NCBI GenBank assembly: GCA_024277755.1 | Contig: JAJRUN010000114.1 | Span: 1 to 36,335 of the forward strand | Direction: 5' to 3' | DNA: 36,335 nucleotides | DNA from: Gammaproteobacteria bacterium | GTDB lineage: Bacteria; Pseudomonadota; Gammaproteobacteria; Tenderiales; Tenderiaceae | Position numbers and translations under genes: made by a program | The notes under the pieces: generated by a model | What the model was told of the DNA's origin: nothing | Databases searched by the model: none | What the model saw: the letters and a program-made list of their open reading frames with translations, nothing else | In this document: positions 7,241 through 15,920 of the stretch, piece by piece | Layout: each line of letters begins with the position of its first letter | Numbering within the stretch: the first letter of the stretch is position 1

Positions 7241-7675
7241 TTATGATTGTTTGCGCGCCTTCACTGACCAGTCCAACACCTGCCTGACCCGAGGCGAAAC
7301 CATTGCATAGGCGGCATCGAAGCTGACCCAGCGAAACTCCTCATGCTCCGGCCGTCCCAATGCTTCAGAAATGGGCAGGTCAACCTCGCCGCTAACAGAC
7401 TCGGCGATGTAATAACGGGCAATCTTGCGAAACTTGCCATATGGAGCCGTCTGAAAAAACTCGTAACCCCAATGAAATTCAAGTCCGGTCAAGGTCGATT
7501 CTTCCTCTACCTCTCGCACCGCAGCCTCGAACTCTGTCTCACCAGGCTCAACCTGCCCCTTAGGAAAATCCCAATACTGATAGGCCCGCAACAACAAATA
7601 TTGCCAACTACCATCAATCCTGCGCAGAATTACTACACCAGCCGACACGGGATTTTTGCCATATCCTAAAGGCAT
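7241..7675 (-). CDS. Nudix hydrolase, Ap4A-hydrolase-like
   Basis: 144 aa. The Nudix box runs from about residue 40: G-QVEPG-E-TEFEAAV-REVEEEST, matching Gx5Ex7REUxEE but with Thr where Gly is usual. The compact N-terminus (SAGVVILRR) and the W-DFPKG segment before the box are typical of asymmetric bis(5'-nucleosyl)-tetraphosphatases (NUDT2-like), which cleave Ap4A to AMP and ATP. The substrate is inferred. It begins 9 bp after the stop of the cyclophilin gene on the same strand, so the two are very likely co-transcribed. Confidence 0.85.
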   Translation of the reverse strand: MPLGYGKNPVSAGVVILRRIDGSWQYLLLRAYQYWDFPKGQVEPGETEFEAAVREVEEESTLTGLEFHWGYEFFQTAPYGKFRKIARYYIAESVSGEVDLPISEALGRPEHEEFRWVSFDAAYAMVSPRVRQVLDWSVKARKQS

Positions 7676-7684
7676 GTAACCGGA

Positions 7685-8173
7685 CTAATCTTCAAGCCGT
7701 TTTACAGCGGTTACAACCACGGGATCGACAGGCACATTTTGGTGTCCCCCCCGATCAGCGGTCCGCACAGCAACGATCTTGTCGACAACATCCATCCCCT
7801 CAACCACCCGGGCAAACACCGCATAACCAAAATCGCGCTCACCATGATCAAGGAAGGCGTTGTCAGCCACATTGATAAAAAACTGCGTAGTGGCACTATC
7901 AACAGCCTGGGTGCGCGCCATAGACAGGGTGCCACGCGTATTCAGGACACCGTTATCGGCTTCATTTTTGATTGGATCACGGGTCTGTTTTTGCCCCATG
8001 TCAGCCGTAAAGCCGCCGCCCTGAACCATAAAACCGGGGATAACACGATGGAAAATCGTGCCTTCGAAAAAGCCTTCATCCACATATTGGAGAAAGTTCT
8101 CCACCGACACAGGAGCCTGTTCGGAAAGAAACTCAATTTTAATATCACCCAGCGTTGTTGAAAAAACAACCAT
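7685..8173 (-). CDS. ppiB: Peptidyl-prolyl cis-trans isomerase, cyclophilin type
   Basis: 162 aa from the ATG at 8173, chosen because AAGGAG lies 7 nt upstream and the product ([15 protein letters not shown]) matches the start of cytoplasmic PpiB proteins. The open frame runs 34 codons further upstream without support. The catalytic region is clear: [13 protein letters not shown] (catalytic Arg), [11 protein letters not shown] and [17 protein letters not shown]. With no signal peptide, it should speed proline isomerisation during folding in the cytoplasm. It heads a two-gene unit with the Nudix hydrolase. Confidence 0.94.
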   Translation of the reverse strand: MVVFSTTLGDIKIEFLSEQAPVSVENFLQYVDEGFFEGTIFHRVIPGFMVQGGGFTADMGQKQTRDPIKNEADNGVLNTRGTLSMARTQAVDSATTQFFINVADNAFLDHGERDFGYAVFARVVEGMDVVDKIVAVRTADRGGHQNVPVDPVVVTAVKRLED

Positions 8174-8287
8174 TAACAGACTCCTTGACCTATTTGGTAA
8201 ATAATTTGCGCCATTGTATCTGTTTTCCCTAACAAATTCAGCGCTACACAGCGTATTCAAAAAAACAAACACCAAGCAATTAAGGGG

Positions 8288-8314
8288 TAAAGCTTATGGT
8301 AAATGATCCGAAAA
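8288..8314 (+). promoter_or_regulatory. Sigma-28 (FliA)-type promoter of cheV
   Basis: TAAAGCTT (8288-8295), exactly 11 bp, then TCCGAAAA (8307-8314). This matches the FliA consensus TAAAGTTT-N11-GCCGATAA at 7 of 8 and 6 of 8 positions. The site is about 30 bp before the cheV ATG and would tie cheV to the late flagellar/chemotaxis regulon. Confidence 0.65.
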
Positions 8315-8343
8315 CAGCTATACAACTTTATGGATAAGCAGTC

Positions 8344-9246
8344 ATGCACACAGAGACAAAAACATCGACAACACGTCTGGAGTTATTGCTGTTCCGCCTT
8401 AACAATAAGCAACACTTTGGCATTAACGTACTGAAAGTAAAAGAGATAATATCCCGCCCGGCATTGACACAAATTCCTCAATCCAACGCCAACATCGTCG
8501 GTGTCGCAGAGCTGCGCGGACAAACCATCCCAGTCATCGATCTGGCCACGGCCATTGGCCGCGCCCCAATCAGCAAGGAAACCAGTGATGAACAAAAAGT
8601 AATCATCGCTGAGTTCAGCCGTAACACCCAAGGCTTTCTAGTGTCTGGCGTTGATCGTATTGTGGTGCGCGACTGGAAAGACGTGTTACCACCACCCGGA
8701 GGCGTGAGCGGTAGCTTTATCACCGGCGTAATTCGTCTGGAAAATGAGTTAGTGCAACTGGTTGATGTCGAACAGGTCATGCATGGCGTTTCCAGCACCA
8801 ATATGGGCGCCGAAACCCTGGATCAAGCACTGCTTGACTGTCTTGGTGAGCGCAATATTCTCGTTGTTGATGATTCAGCCGTTGCCCGCAACCAAACCTG
8901 CCGCATCCTCGAACAACTTGGTATCAAAAACGTTTCCGCCCGCGATGGCAAAGAGGCCCTTGAGCTAATCAAAGAACTGGCCCAGGGGCACAACAAGATC
9001 ACAGACTGCCTGCCCATCATCATTTCAGATATTGAAATGCCGGAGATGGACGGTTATCAGCTGACCAAAGAGATCCGCTCCAACCCGGACTTTGAGGGGG
9101 TCTACATTCTCCTGCATACCTCCCTGGATGGTCGGGTTAATGCGGAGCATGCTCAGGCTGCCGGTGCCAATCAGATCCTGACCAAATTTGAAGCCGACCT
9201 GCTGACCGAAGAAATCATCAAAGGCCTGAAACACATCGCGGCCTAA
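8344..9246 (+). CDS. cheV: Chemotaxis coupling protein CheV (CheW-REC fusion)
   Basis: 300 aa. A CheW-like domain occupies about residues 12-150 (LLLFRLNNKQHFGINVLKV ... GVAELRGQTIPVIDLA ... GVIRLENELVQLVDVE). A receiver domain follows from about 170 (NILVVDDSA, phosphoacceptor Asp229 in IISDIEMPEMDGY, LLHTSLDG, TKFEAD). CheV links chemoreceptors to the CheA kinase, and phosphorylation of its receiver tunes adaptation. No other chemotaxis gene is near, so it is a stand-alone member of the regulon. The ribosome site is weak (AAG), and the start fits the family. A sigma-28-type promoter lies just upstream. Confidence 0.95.
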   Translation: MHTETKTSTTRLELLLFRLNNKQHFGINVLKVKEIISRPALTQIPQSNANIVGVAELRGQTIPVIDLATAIGRAPISKETSDEQKVIIAEFSRNTQGFLVSGVDRIVVRDWKDVLPPPGGVSGSFITGVIRLENELVQLVDVEQVMHGVSSTNMGAETLDQALLDCLGERNILVVDDSAVARNQTCRILEQLGIKNVSARDGKEALELIKELAQGHNKITDCLPIIISDIEMPEMDGYQLTKEIRSNPDFEGVYILLHTSLDGRVNAEHAQAAGANQILTKFEADLLTEEIIKGLKHIAA

Positions 9247-9300
9247 ACAGGGCAATGCCACCTGTATGCTAGACTGGCTCCCGCAAAACAGGGGCAATCC

Positions 9301-9843
9301 ATGCATAGAAAACCGCTACAAACCAAGCTCGCTGCCCACCAGACATATGACGCCAACGAAACACATATGCTGCAGCAAATCAGGCAATTCATCGACACAC
9401 ATCCAGACTGTTTTGAACGCAGCCTCAGCGTCGGCCACATTACCGGTTCGGCATGGATTATCGACCGTGATCGCAACCATGTACTACTCACCCATCACCG
9501 TAAGCTTGACGCCTGGTTTCAGCTGGGCGGCCACTCGGATGGCGACGCCAACACCCTTGCAGTCGCACTACGAGAAGGCCAGGAAGAATCGGGACTGAGC
9601 AATCTCAAACCCGTCTCAGGGGCAATCTTCGATGTCGACGTTCACCTGATCCCGGCGCGCAAGAACGAACCCGCCCACTATCACTACGACGTCCGCTTTC
9701 TGCTCGAGGCCGATCGCCACGCACCACTGACCATCAGCAGCGAATCCAATCAGCTGGCCTGGGTGACACTGGATGAAACCCTGAATCTGTCACAAGATGA
9801 ATCCATACAACGCATGGTGGCCAAAAGCCGCAAGCTCGCCTAA
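9301..9843 (+). CDS. Nudix hydrolase, unknown substrate
   Basis: 180 aa. The Nudix box is GHSDGDANTLAVAL-REGQEESGL; the first Glu of the Gx5E part is replaced by Ala, while the metal-binding REx2EE core is intact. An N-terminal helical region of about 45 residues precedes the fold. It belongs to the Nudix group whose pre-box motif is WFQLGGH. The gene ends 3 bp before mnmC and is probably translated with it, but no functional link to tRNA modification is known to me. Confidence 0.85.
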   Translation: MHRKPLQTKLAAHQTYDANETHMLQQIRQFIDTHPDCFERSLSVGHITGSAWIIDRDRNHVLLTHHRKLDAWFQLGGHSDGDANTLAVALREGQEESGLSNLKPVSGAIFDVDVHLIPARKNEPAHYHYDVRFLLEADRHAPLTISSESNQLAWVTLDETLNLSQDESIQRMVAKSRKLA

Positions 9844-9846
9844 CCC

Positions 9847-11796
9847 ATGCCGCACTACCAGCCCATTGAACCGGCCCTGCTTGACTGGGACAACGACACA
9901 CCCCGCAGCCAGAAACACGGCGACATCTATTTCTCTACCGATGGTGGCATTGCAGAGACCGAATACGTCTTTTTACAAGGCAACCAACTACCGCAACGTT
10001 GGGCAAATCAAGAAAGCTTCACCATCGCCGAAACGGGTTTTGGCACTGGCCTGAACTTTCTCTGCACACTCAAACACTGGTTAGCAACAGCGCCAGACAA
10101 TGCCCACCTAAATTACATCTCGGTAGAAAAGCACCCGCTAGACAAAACCGACCTGCAACGCGCCATCACCAGCTGGCCAGAACTAGCCAAGTTTGGCACT
10201 GAGCTGCTCGAACACTATCCACCCCTGGTGCACGGTCTGCATCAACGTCAGTTGTTTAATGGCCGCGTCAGCCTGACCCTGTTGTTTGGTGACGCCAGCA
10301 CCATGTTCGCCGACATCGATGCCACCGTGGACGCCTGGTTTCTGGACGGCTTTGCCCCCAGCAAAAATCCCGGCATGTGGACGCCCGAACTGTTTAAACA
10401 GATCGCCCGCCTAACCAAAACCAATGGCAGCTTTGCCACCTTTACCGCCGCTGGCATAGTCAGACGCGGCCTGAAAGCAGAGGGCTTCGAGGTAAAAACC
10501 ATCACTGGCTTTGGTCGCAAACGGGATATGTCAGTAGGCAAACTGATTAACCCGGCCCGGCAGACAAAAAAACAGCCCTGGTTTGAATACCCGACAAACA
10601 CAACAACGACAAAACAGGCCATCGTCATCGGTGCCGGACTGGCAGGCTGCACTGTCAGTCACACGCTGGCTGAACAAGGCTGGCAGATCACGCTGATCGA
10701 ACGTCACACAGAAATTGCCCAACAGGCCTCTGGCAACCTTAGCGGCGTGGTTATGCCACGCCTGACTGCCGACATGAGTCCCGCGGGGCAGTTTTATCTC
10801 AGCGCCTTTCTGCACACCACTCACTGGCTCAACCAACTCAAACAACGTGATCCATCACTGCCGTGGTTTCAAAGCGGTGTGTTGCAGCTCTGTGATGAAC
10901 GGCAGCAACAACGCATGCAAAGACTGGGACTGCCCATAGATGTTTTGGAAATATGCGATACCGGAACGGCCAGCGAACGCTGTGGCATTCAAACCAAACG
11001 CGGCGGACTGCTCTTCCCCGGTGGCGGCTGGCTGGAACCACCGGCACTGTGTCAATGGCTGCTCGAAGATCAGGACGAAAACATCAGCCGACTGTTAAAT
11101 CAAGAGGCATTGACACTCAAACGTCACAACAGTGAATGGCAAGTCATCGGTGAGCATGGAGTGATTGCCCAAACCGAGACCCTCATCATCGCCAACGGCT
11201 ATGACGCTGAACAACTGCTTGGCACGGACATCCTCACTCTTCAAAAAGTACGCGGCCAGCTGGCTTATCTCGAACCAACAACAGCAAGCCAAAGACTAAA
11301 AACGCCCATCTGTTACAACGGTTACATCATCCCCAGCTATAAAGGCCTGCACTGTGTTGGCGCCAGCTATAACGCTGGTGATAACGACACCGCACTCAAA
11401 CCCGAATGCCAACAACAAGTATTGTCAGCACTTACAGATGAACTGTCAGAATTTGAAAGCATGGAAGTTAAATCCGGCCGTGTCGCCTTTCGCACCTCAA
11501 CACAAGATCATTTACCTTTAATTGGTCCCATGCCAGACTTGGCGTTTTACAGGGTCAACTACACAGACCTGCACCATGGCAAACCAGCACAGCAATACCT
11601 CAATGCCAAGTACCTGCCAAATCTATTTTTGAGTGTTGGGCATGGCTCCAGGGGCTTGGTTTCGTGTCGTTTTTCAGCCGAATTGGTTAGCCGTCTATTA
11701 AATGAAAAAAACCAGCCTTTCACATCGAGCCTATTAGAGAAAACACACCCGGCAAGATATTTAATTCGCAATTTAAAAAGCAGAAAGGGGGCCTAA
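9847..11796 (+). CDS. mnmC: Bifunctional tRNA mnm5s2U34 synthase MnmC (MnmD methyltransferase + FAD oxidoreductase)
   Basis: 649 aa, the usual length of fused MnmC. The N-terminal SAM-dependent methyltransferase (residues 1-245) shows ETGFGTGLNFL and the DUF752-type AWFLDGFAPSKNP motif. The C-terminal DAO-type oxidoreductase begins at about residue 257 with an FAD-binding GxGxxG (VIGAGLAGCTVSHTLAEQG). The oxidoreductase removes the carboxymethyl group from cmnm5(s2)U34 in tRNA to give nm5(s2)U34, and the methyltransferase then makes mnm5(s2)U34. It acts in the cytoplasm after MnmEG. It begins 3 bp after the Nudix gene. The stop codon sits in the loop of a GC hairpin. Confidence 0.95.
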   Translation: MPHYQPIEPALLDWDNDTPRSQKHGDIYFSTDGGIAETEYVFLQGNQLPQRWANQESFTIAETGFGTGLNFLCTLKHWLATAPDNAHLNYISVEKHPLDKTDLQRAITSWPELAKFGTELLEHYPPLVHGLHQRQLFNGRVSLTLLFGDASTMFADIDATVDAWFLDGFAPSKNPGMWTPELFKQIARLTKTNGSFATFTAAGIVRRGLKAEGFEVKTITGFGRKRDMSVGKLINPARQTKKQPWFEYPTNTTTTKQAIVIGAGLAGCTVSHTLAEQGWQITLIERHTEIAQQASGNLSGVVMPRLTADMSPAGQFYLSAFLHTTHWLNQLKQRDPSLPWFQSGVLQLCDERQQQRMQRLGLPIDVLEICDTGTASERCGIQTKRGGLLFPGGGWLEPPALCQWLLEDQDENISRLLNQEALTLKRHNSEWQVIGEHGVIAQTETLIIANGYDAEQLLGTDILTLQKVRGQLAYLEPTTASQRLKTPICYNGYIIPSYKGLHCVGASYNAGDNDTALKPECQQQVLSALTDELSEFESMEVKSGRVAFRTSTQDHLPLIGPMPDLAFYRVNYTDLHHGKPAQQYLNAKYLPNLFLSVGHGSRGLVSCRFSAELVSRLLNEKNQPFTSSLLEKTHPARYLIRNLKSRKGA

Positions 11797-11802
11797 GCCC
11801 CC
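11787..11802. terminator. GC hairpin between convergent genes, stop codon in the loop
   Basis: GGGGGC (11787-11792) pairs with GCCCCC (11797-11802) with CTAA as the loop. The mnmC stop TAA occupies loop bases 11794-11796. Short T-rich stretches lie on either side (TTCTTTG on plus, TTTCTGCTTTTT on minus), so it could end transcription from both genes, more likely from the minus-strand lipoprotein gene. Confidence 0.55.
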
Positions 11803-11829
11803 CGTTCTTTGCCAAAACCCTGGTTTGCT

Positions 11830-13113
11830 TTATGGTTCCGTAGTATCTTTAACCGTCACATCATAAACCACAGAACCTTCACCCGATTGAAACTCAATCG
11901 TCAGCTTTCCACCTGCACCACCCGAATTATCAACAATCGCCACATTAACCGAAGTACTGCCCCAGCGATTGGTTCTCAAACCAATAGAACCATTACTTGA
12001 ATTATCATCAGAATCAGTAAAAGTCACCGTAAAGTTTCCTTCTTCGATCACCGCAAAAGCACTAATGCCAACATAAGGCATTGGAATTTCATCGCCACTG
12101 TCTTCCACCCACAAAGAAACAAAGCCTCCCGTAGCACTCAACTTAGAAGGAGCGGAAAACAACACATCAGGACCAATGGCAGAAAAACAAAAACGCTGAT
12201 CAATTGTTGTTGCCTCTGTGCCCGCACTCGCCACCAAATAAACCCTTGCAGCCCCTATCGGCAGAGTACGCTCATCAATATCAGAAATACCACAACCGGT
12301 AAGTATCGTATGAACATTTGCCGGATAAACGATATAGAACGTAGCAACCCCATTGAGGGTTGTAGCAAATCCCTCATTGACAAATTCACCATCGGAATTT
12401 GTTCCCAGCACATAGACACCTGAAGCTGAAGTGCCAACAACATACTCTGTAGTATCGGCAGGGTAATTGGTATTCGGATAATCTACCGCATAATTAGTTG
12501 TTACCGTGATGGTGTTTGCTGTCACAGAACCGTCCGCACTACTCACAATCCGGTTTTTATCCTCTCCTTCAGCATTCGCATTTGCTTTAGAATCTGCAGG
12601 AGCTAGATTAAATGGGTCATTACTCACCAAAAACACATGATCACCCGGATCAATAAAATGTAAGGCCTCATTTCTAACCACATAGGCCTGATCAAGTGTC
12701 GTGGCCGTTGTACCGTCGCCGAAAGTAGGCGAAGTATCCGTCAACACAGCGCCACTAAGCGTATCAATGGTGCCTTGAGCGATCACCGAATCAATGACAC
12801 TCAAAAACACCTCCGTGCCATCAGGCACCGGATTGCCTTCGTTGTCGGTTACGACAGCAGAGGCCATCCTGCGGTAAACACCTGCCCCCAGGTTTTCTGT
12901 TGCATTGGTAATAGGATAAGACAAGGCAATAGTTTGCGCGCTATTAACCGACGACCCCGTCGGTGTATCACCCGTCGTTTCTACCGTTGGATCAACACCC
13001 GCGACTGAACCACCCACCCCCACCGTAGAGCTACTGTCACTGCCACAGGCAACCAGCCCCATGGAGACAAATACACCGAGCATGACTGGAATAATTTTCT
13101 TTTTTAACAACAT
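11830..13113 (-). CDS. Surface lipoprotein with bacterial Ig-like (Big-1-type) region
   Basis: 427 aa from the ATG at 13113 (MLLKKKIIPVMLGVFVSMG), with lipobox LVAC and a Ser/Gly/Thr-rich linker after the lipidated Cys. The residue after Cys is Gly, not Asp, which fits outer-membrane sorting. A segment at about residues 75-105 (AVVTDNEGNPVPDGTEVFLS) is the typical opening of a Big-1/invasin-type Ig domain; similar beta-rich segments follow, and two cysteines occur late in the protein. GAGGG lies 10 nt upstream of the start. It is 52 bp downstream of an outer-membrane barrel gene on the same strand. Adhesive or structural role inferred only. Confidence 0.75.
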   Translation of the reverse strand: MLLKKKIIPVMLGVFVSMGLVACGSDSSSTVGVGGSVAGVDPTVETTGDTPTGSSVNSAQTIALSYPITNATENLGAGVYRRMASAVVTDNEGNPVPDGTEVFLSVIDSVIAQGTIDTLSGAVLTDTSPTFGDGTTATTLDQAYVVRNEALHFIDPGDHVFLVSNDPFNLAPADSKANANAEGEDKNRIVSSADGSVTANTITVTTNYAVDYPNTNYPADTTEYVVGTSASGVYVLGTNSDGEFVNEGFATTLNGVATFYIVYPANVHTILTGCGISDIDERTLPIGAARVYLVASAGTEATTIDQRFCFSAIGPDVLFSAPSKLSATGGFVSLWVEDSGDEIPMPYVGISAFAVIEEGNFTVTFTDSDDNSSNGSIGLRTNRWGSTSVNVAIVDNSGGAGGKLTIEFQSGEGSVVYDVTVKDTTEP

Positions 13114-13165
13114 GATCAGATGACCCTCAAACAAAATTTATATAGCATATTTTTCAAACTCAAAA

Positions 13166-13693
13166 CTAGAAATTACTGATATAACCCAGCGACATGCCAT
13201 CCAGGGTATAGTCTGTCCCAGACCATTGGCCGTCCAGATAGCGCCCCATCTGCAAAAAGACTCCGTGGTTTCTATTGGCAAGCAAATCGATACCGACAAG
13301 AAAGGAGGCACCGCTCACCGAGGAGGTATAAACCGCTGTTGTGCCGGCAAACTCCATTTCAGCCGCACTAAAACCACCCAGGGCATAGAGTTGAATACGA
13401 CCATCTTCAACGGCAGACCAGCTCAATTTTACATACGCGCCGGTAAGCCAGTTCAAATCATAATCAATAGAATTGGCGCTGCCACCACCACTCAAACCAC
13501 CATGCACCTCGGCACTTAACCAGTCGTTATAGCGATAACCCAGTTTGCCGCTCACCGCGCCAACACTGATTTTAGAGCCTGATTCCTCATAGGTATTATT
13601 GCCCAGCATCAACCCGTAATAATATTCCTCCGCCTGAGCAGAGAACGGCAAAGACAACAAACAAGCCGCCGTGAACAATAAACCTCGATGCAT
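13166..13693 (-). CDS. Small outer-membrane beta-barrel protein
   Basis: 175 aa from the ATG at 13693, with AGGGAG 8 nt upstream. The signal peptide MHRGLLFTAACLLSLPFSAQA ends in a clean A-Q-A site. The mature part alternates polar and aromatic/hydrophobic residues in about eight strands (GYRYNDWLSAEVHGGL, GAYVKLSWSA, IQLYALGGFSA) and ends in a C-terminal Phe (LGYISNF), the BAM recognition signature. This is the size of OmpA/OmpW-like eight-stranded barrels. The exact family is not recognised. It leads a two-gene unit with the Ig-like lipoprotein. Confidence 0.8.
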   Translation of the reverse strand: MHRGLLFTAACLLSLPFSAQAEEYYYGLMLGNNTYEESGSKISVGAVSGKLGYRYNDWLSAEVHGGLSGGGSANSIDYDLNWLTGAYVKLSWSAVEDGRIQLYALGGFSAAEMEFAGTTAVYTSSVSGASFLVGIDLLANRNHGVFLQMGRYLDGQWSGTDYTLDGMSLGYISNF

Positions 13694-13943
13694 TGGTGTT
13701 ACTCCCTTAATCACTGATTAGCCGATCTTATACTCATAGGCCTTGCAAACCAACTGTTAACCAGGAATATCGGCTGCTGTTTCAATAACTTCAACCAATA
13801 GCTCTACCCCCGCTTAACTTACGTTCAGGTTTTTTTAAAAACCTGAAACCAATCACAATTTCCTTATTCGCTAACAGGCCACCCGGCCAAACCAGGCGAC
13901 AGCCCTTACTTACCTACCTTCAACACCAAAGGTTAGAAAAATT
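13694..13943. other. Intergenic region with an 11-bp A/T-ended inverted repeat
   Basis: The gap between the barrel gene and the P-loop NTPase has no credible ORF. The notable element is a perfect inverted repeat, TTCAGGTTTTT (13824-13834) and AAAAACCTGAA (13837-13847), separated by TT. It could be an operator or a symmetrical weak terminator. Nothing else is recognised before the promoter at 13944. Confidence 0.4.
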
Positions 13944-13972
13944 CTGACACATTTACAGCGCTGCAATACAAT
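13944..13972 (+). promoter_or_regulatory. Sigma-70 promoter of the P-loop NTPase/metA unit
   Basis: CTGACA (13944-13949), a 17-bp spacer, then TACAAT (13967-13972): five of six matches to each consensus hexamer. The start would be near 13979, about 23 nt before the GTG. The spacer contains a small palindrome, CAGCGCTG (13956-13963), which could be part of an operator. Confidence 0.6.
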
Positions 13973-14001
13973 AGGGCCATTCGTCATTATCGAGGTGAAA
14001 T

Positions 14002-14841
14002 GTGCACTTAACCGTTGAGCAATTCAGACACTGGCAACACAAGAGCATCACCCTGCTGGGCATGTCAGGGGTGGGCAAAACCCGCCTGTCTGCCATGTTG
14101 CGTCAAGGCAGCTGGTTTCACTATTCCGTCGATTACCGCATTGGCAGCCGTTATCTTGATGAACCCATTCTCGACAACATCAAACAGCAGGCCATGCAGG
14201 TGCCGTTTTTGCGTGACCTGCTGCGTACAGACTCGATCTACATCGCCAACAATCTGTCATTTGATAACCTGACACCGGTCTCCAGCTTTCTCAGCAAATT
14301 AGGCAACCCGGAACAGGGCGGACTACCGCTACCGGAATTCAAGCGCCGTCAAGCACTGCACCACAAGGCCGAAATCCAGGCCATGCGCGATGTTCCCTCA
14401 TTCATCGATAAAGCACAGCAGATCTATGGCTACAACAATTTCATCAATGACGCGGGCGGTAGTGTCTGTGAACTGGATGACGACAAGACCCTCAAACTAC
14501 TCAGCGAACACACTCTATTCCTTTATATTCAGGCCACCAGGGAAGATGAAAAAGAATTGATTCGTCGCGCCGCAATCGCCCCCAAACCACTCTATTATCG
14601 CGAGGATTTTCTCGATGAGCAGCTGATGGAATACATGCAGCAGCAAAACATCGAATATGTCGCCCAGATCGACCCCGATGACTTTGTTCGCTGGGTCTTT
14701 CCGCACCTGTTCTATAGCCGTATTCCACGCTATGAAGCGATTGCAAAAGAATATGGTTACACCATCACCACCACCGAACTGGCCAAAGTTCAGACTGAAC
14801 AAGACTTTATGGCCCTGATTGAAAAAGCACTAGGGAAATAA
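14002..14841 (+). CDS. P-loop NTPase linked to the homoserine acyltransferase
   Basis: 279 aa with a GTG start; GAGGT lies 5 nt upstream, and an overlapping ATG at 14000 stops at once. A Walker A motif is near the N-terminus (LLGMSGVGKTRLS, about residues 18-30). A candidate Walker B is LFLYIQ with a downstream acidic pair (about residues 172-182). The rest is helical, acidic at the end, without membrane segments or a familiar kinase/GTPase signature. The nearby FINDAGGSVCELDDD segment may be in the active site. It ends 4 bp before the MetA homologue, implying translational coupling and perhaps a role in methionine supply. Family not recognised beyond P-loop. Confidence 0.8.
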   Translation: MHLTVEQFRHWQHKSITLLGMSGVGKTRLSAMLRQGSWFHYSVDYRIGSRYLDEPILDNIKQQAMQVPFLRDLLRTDSIYIANNLSFDNLTPVSSFLSKLGNPEQGGLPLPEFKRRQALHHKAEIQAMRDVPSFIDKAQQIYGYNNFINDAGGSVCELDDDKTLKLLSEHTLFLYIQATREDEKELIRRAAIAPKPLYYREDFLDEQLMEYMQQQNIEYVAQIDPDDFVRWVFPHLFYSRIPRYEAIAKEYGYTITTTELAKVQTEQDFMALIEKALGK

Positions 14842-14845
14842 CATA

Positions 14846-15913
14846 ATGCCACTGGTTGCCAATACAGATTTACCCGCATTCAAACGCCTGGAGATTGAAG
14901 GAGAAACCATCCTCCAAGGCGATGCGGCAAGACACCAAGATATCCGCGAACTGCACATCGGCCTGCTCAACATGATGCCCGATTCGGCATTGGCGGCCAC
15001 CGAACGGCAGTTTTTCCGTCTGGTAGGAGAATCCAACCAAATCGCCCAATTTTACATGCACCCCTTCACCCTGCCCGAACTGCCTCGCGGCAAAGAGGGA
15101 AATGAGCACGTCAGCAAATATTACGAAACCTTTGATCAAATCAAGACAGAAGGGCTGGATGCACTCATCATTACCGGCGCCAACGTCACCCAGCCCGACC
15201 TGGCGATGGAGCCATTCTGGGAACCGCTAAAAGAGGTCATCGACTGGGCCTACAACAACGTCACCTCAACACTCTGCTCCTGCCTGGCCACCCATGCAGT
15301 GATGCAGCAACGCTACCAGCAAAAACGACGTCACCTGGGATTCAAGCGCTGGGGGGTCTACCCTCATTACCTGCTCGACCGGCAGCACCCATTAGTGGCA
15401 GGCGTCAATACTCGCTTCGATATCCCCCATTCACGCTACAACAACATCTGTCGACAGCAGTTTGAGGCCGCAGGATTAAAAGTACTGGTGGAAAGCGAGG
15501 CCGCCGGCGTGCATCTGGCCGTCAGCGAAGACCTGTTCCGCATCGTCTTTTTTCAGGGCCACCCGGAATACGACATTATCAGCCTGTTAAAAGAATACAA
15601 ACGCGAAGTCAGTCACTTCATCAATGGCGGACGTGAAGATTACCCACCACTTCCGACAAACTATTTCTCCCAGCAAAGCGCCGCTATTTTGGAAGAGCAC
15701 AAACAGCATGTTTTAAAGGCCATGACAACAAACAGAAAAACACCGGAACTGCCTGAAGCACTGGTAACACTGCAACTGGACAACACCTGGCACGACAGCG
15801 CCGAAGCCGTATTGAACAACTGGATCGGCACCGTCTATCAACTCACCAACATGGACAAACGGTTACCATTTCAGAGTCATATTGACCCAAATGATCCACT
15901 GGGTTTGAAATAA
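14846..15913 (+). CDS. metA: Homoserine O-acyltransferase, MetA (HTS) family
   Basis: 355 aa. The fold is MetA-like: IGLLNMMPDSALAATERQF near the N-terminus, TSTLCSCLATHA holding the predicted catalytic cysteine (Cys146, aligned by eye with E. coli Cys142), and FFQGHPEYD holding the catalytic His239 and Glu241. The enzyme activates homoserine with succinyl- or acetyl-CoA in the first committed step of methionine synthesis. Which acyl donor is used cannot be decided here. It is about 45 aa longer than E. coli MetA, the extra length being C-terminal. It follows the P-loop NTPase gene by 4 bp. A long inverted repeat lies after the stop. Confidence 0.88.
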   Translation: MPLVANTDLPAFKRLEIEGETILQGDAARHQDIRELHIGLLNMMPDSALAATERQFFRLVGESNQIAQFYMHPFTLPELPRGKEGNEHVSKYYETFDQIKTEGLDALIITGANVTQPDLAMEPFWEPLKEVIDWAYNNVTSTLCSCLATHAVMQQRYQQKRRHLGFKRWGVYPHYLLDRQHPLVAGVNTRFDIPHSRYNNICRQQFEAAGLKVLVESEAAGVHLAVSEDLFRIVFFQGHPEYDIISLLKEYKREVSHFINGGREDYPPLPTNYFSQQSAAILEEHKQHVLKAMTTNRKTPELPEALVTLQLDNTWHDSAEAVLNNWIGTVYQLTNMDKRLPFQSHIDPNDPLGLK

Positions 15914-15920
15914 TAAAAGC

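Noticed and set aside
9243..9491. 82-aa minus-strand ORF at the cheV/Nudix junction
   Set aside because: Antisense shadow of the Nudix gene, with no ribosome site.
13824..13847. Inverted repeat as a definite terminator
   Set aside because: The stem ends in A/T pairs with a 2-nt loop and does not directly follow a gene on the plus strand; kept only as a possible operator or weak terminator.
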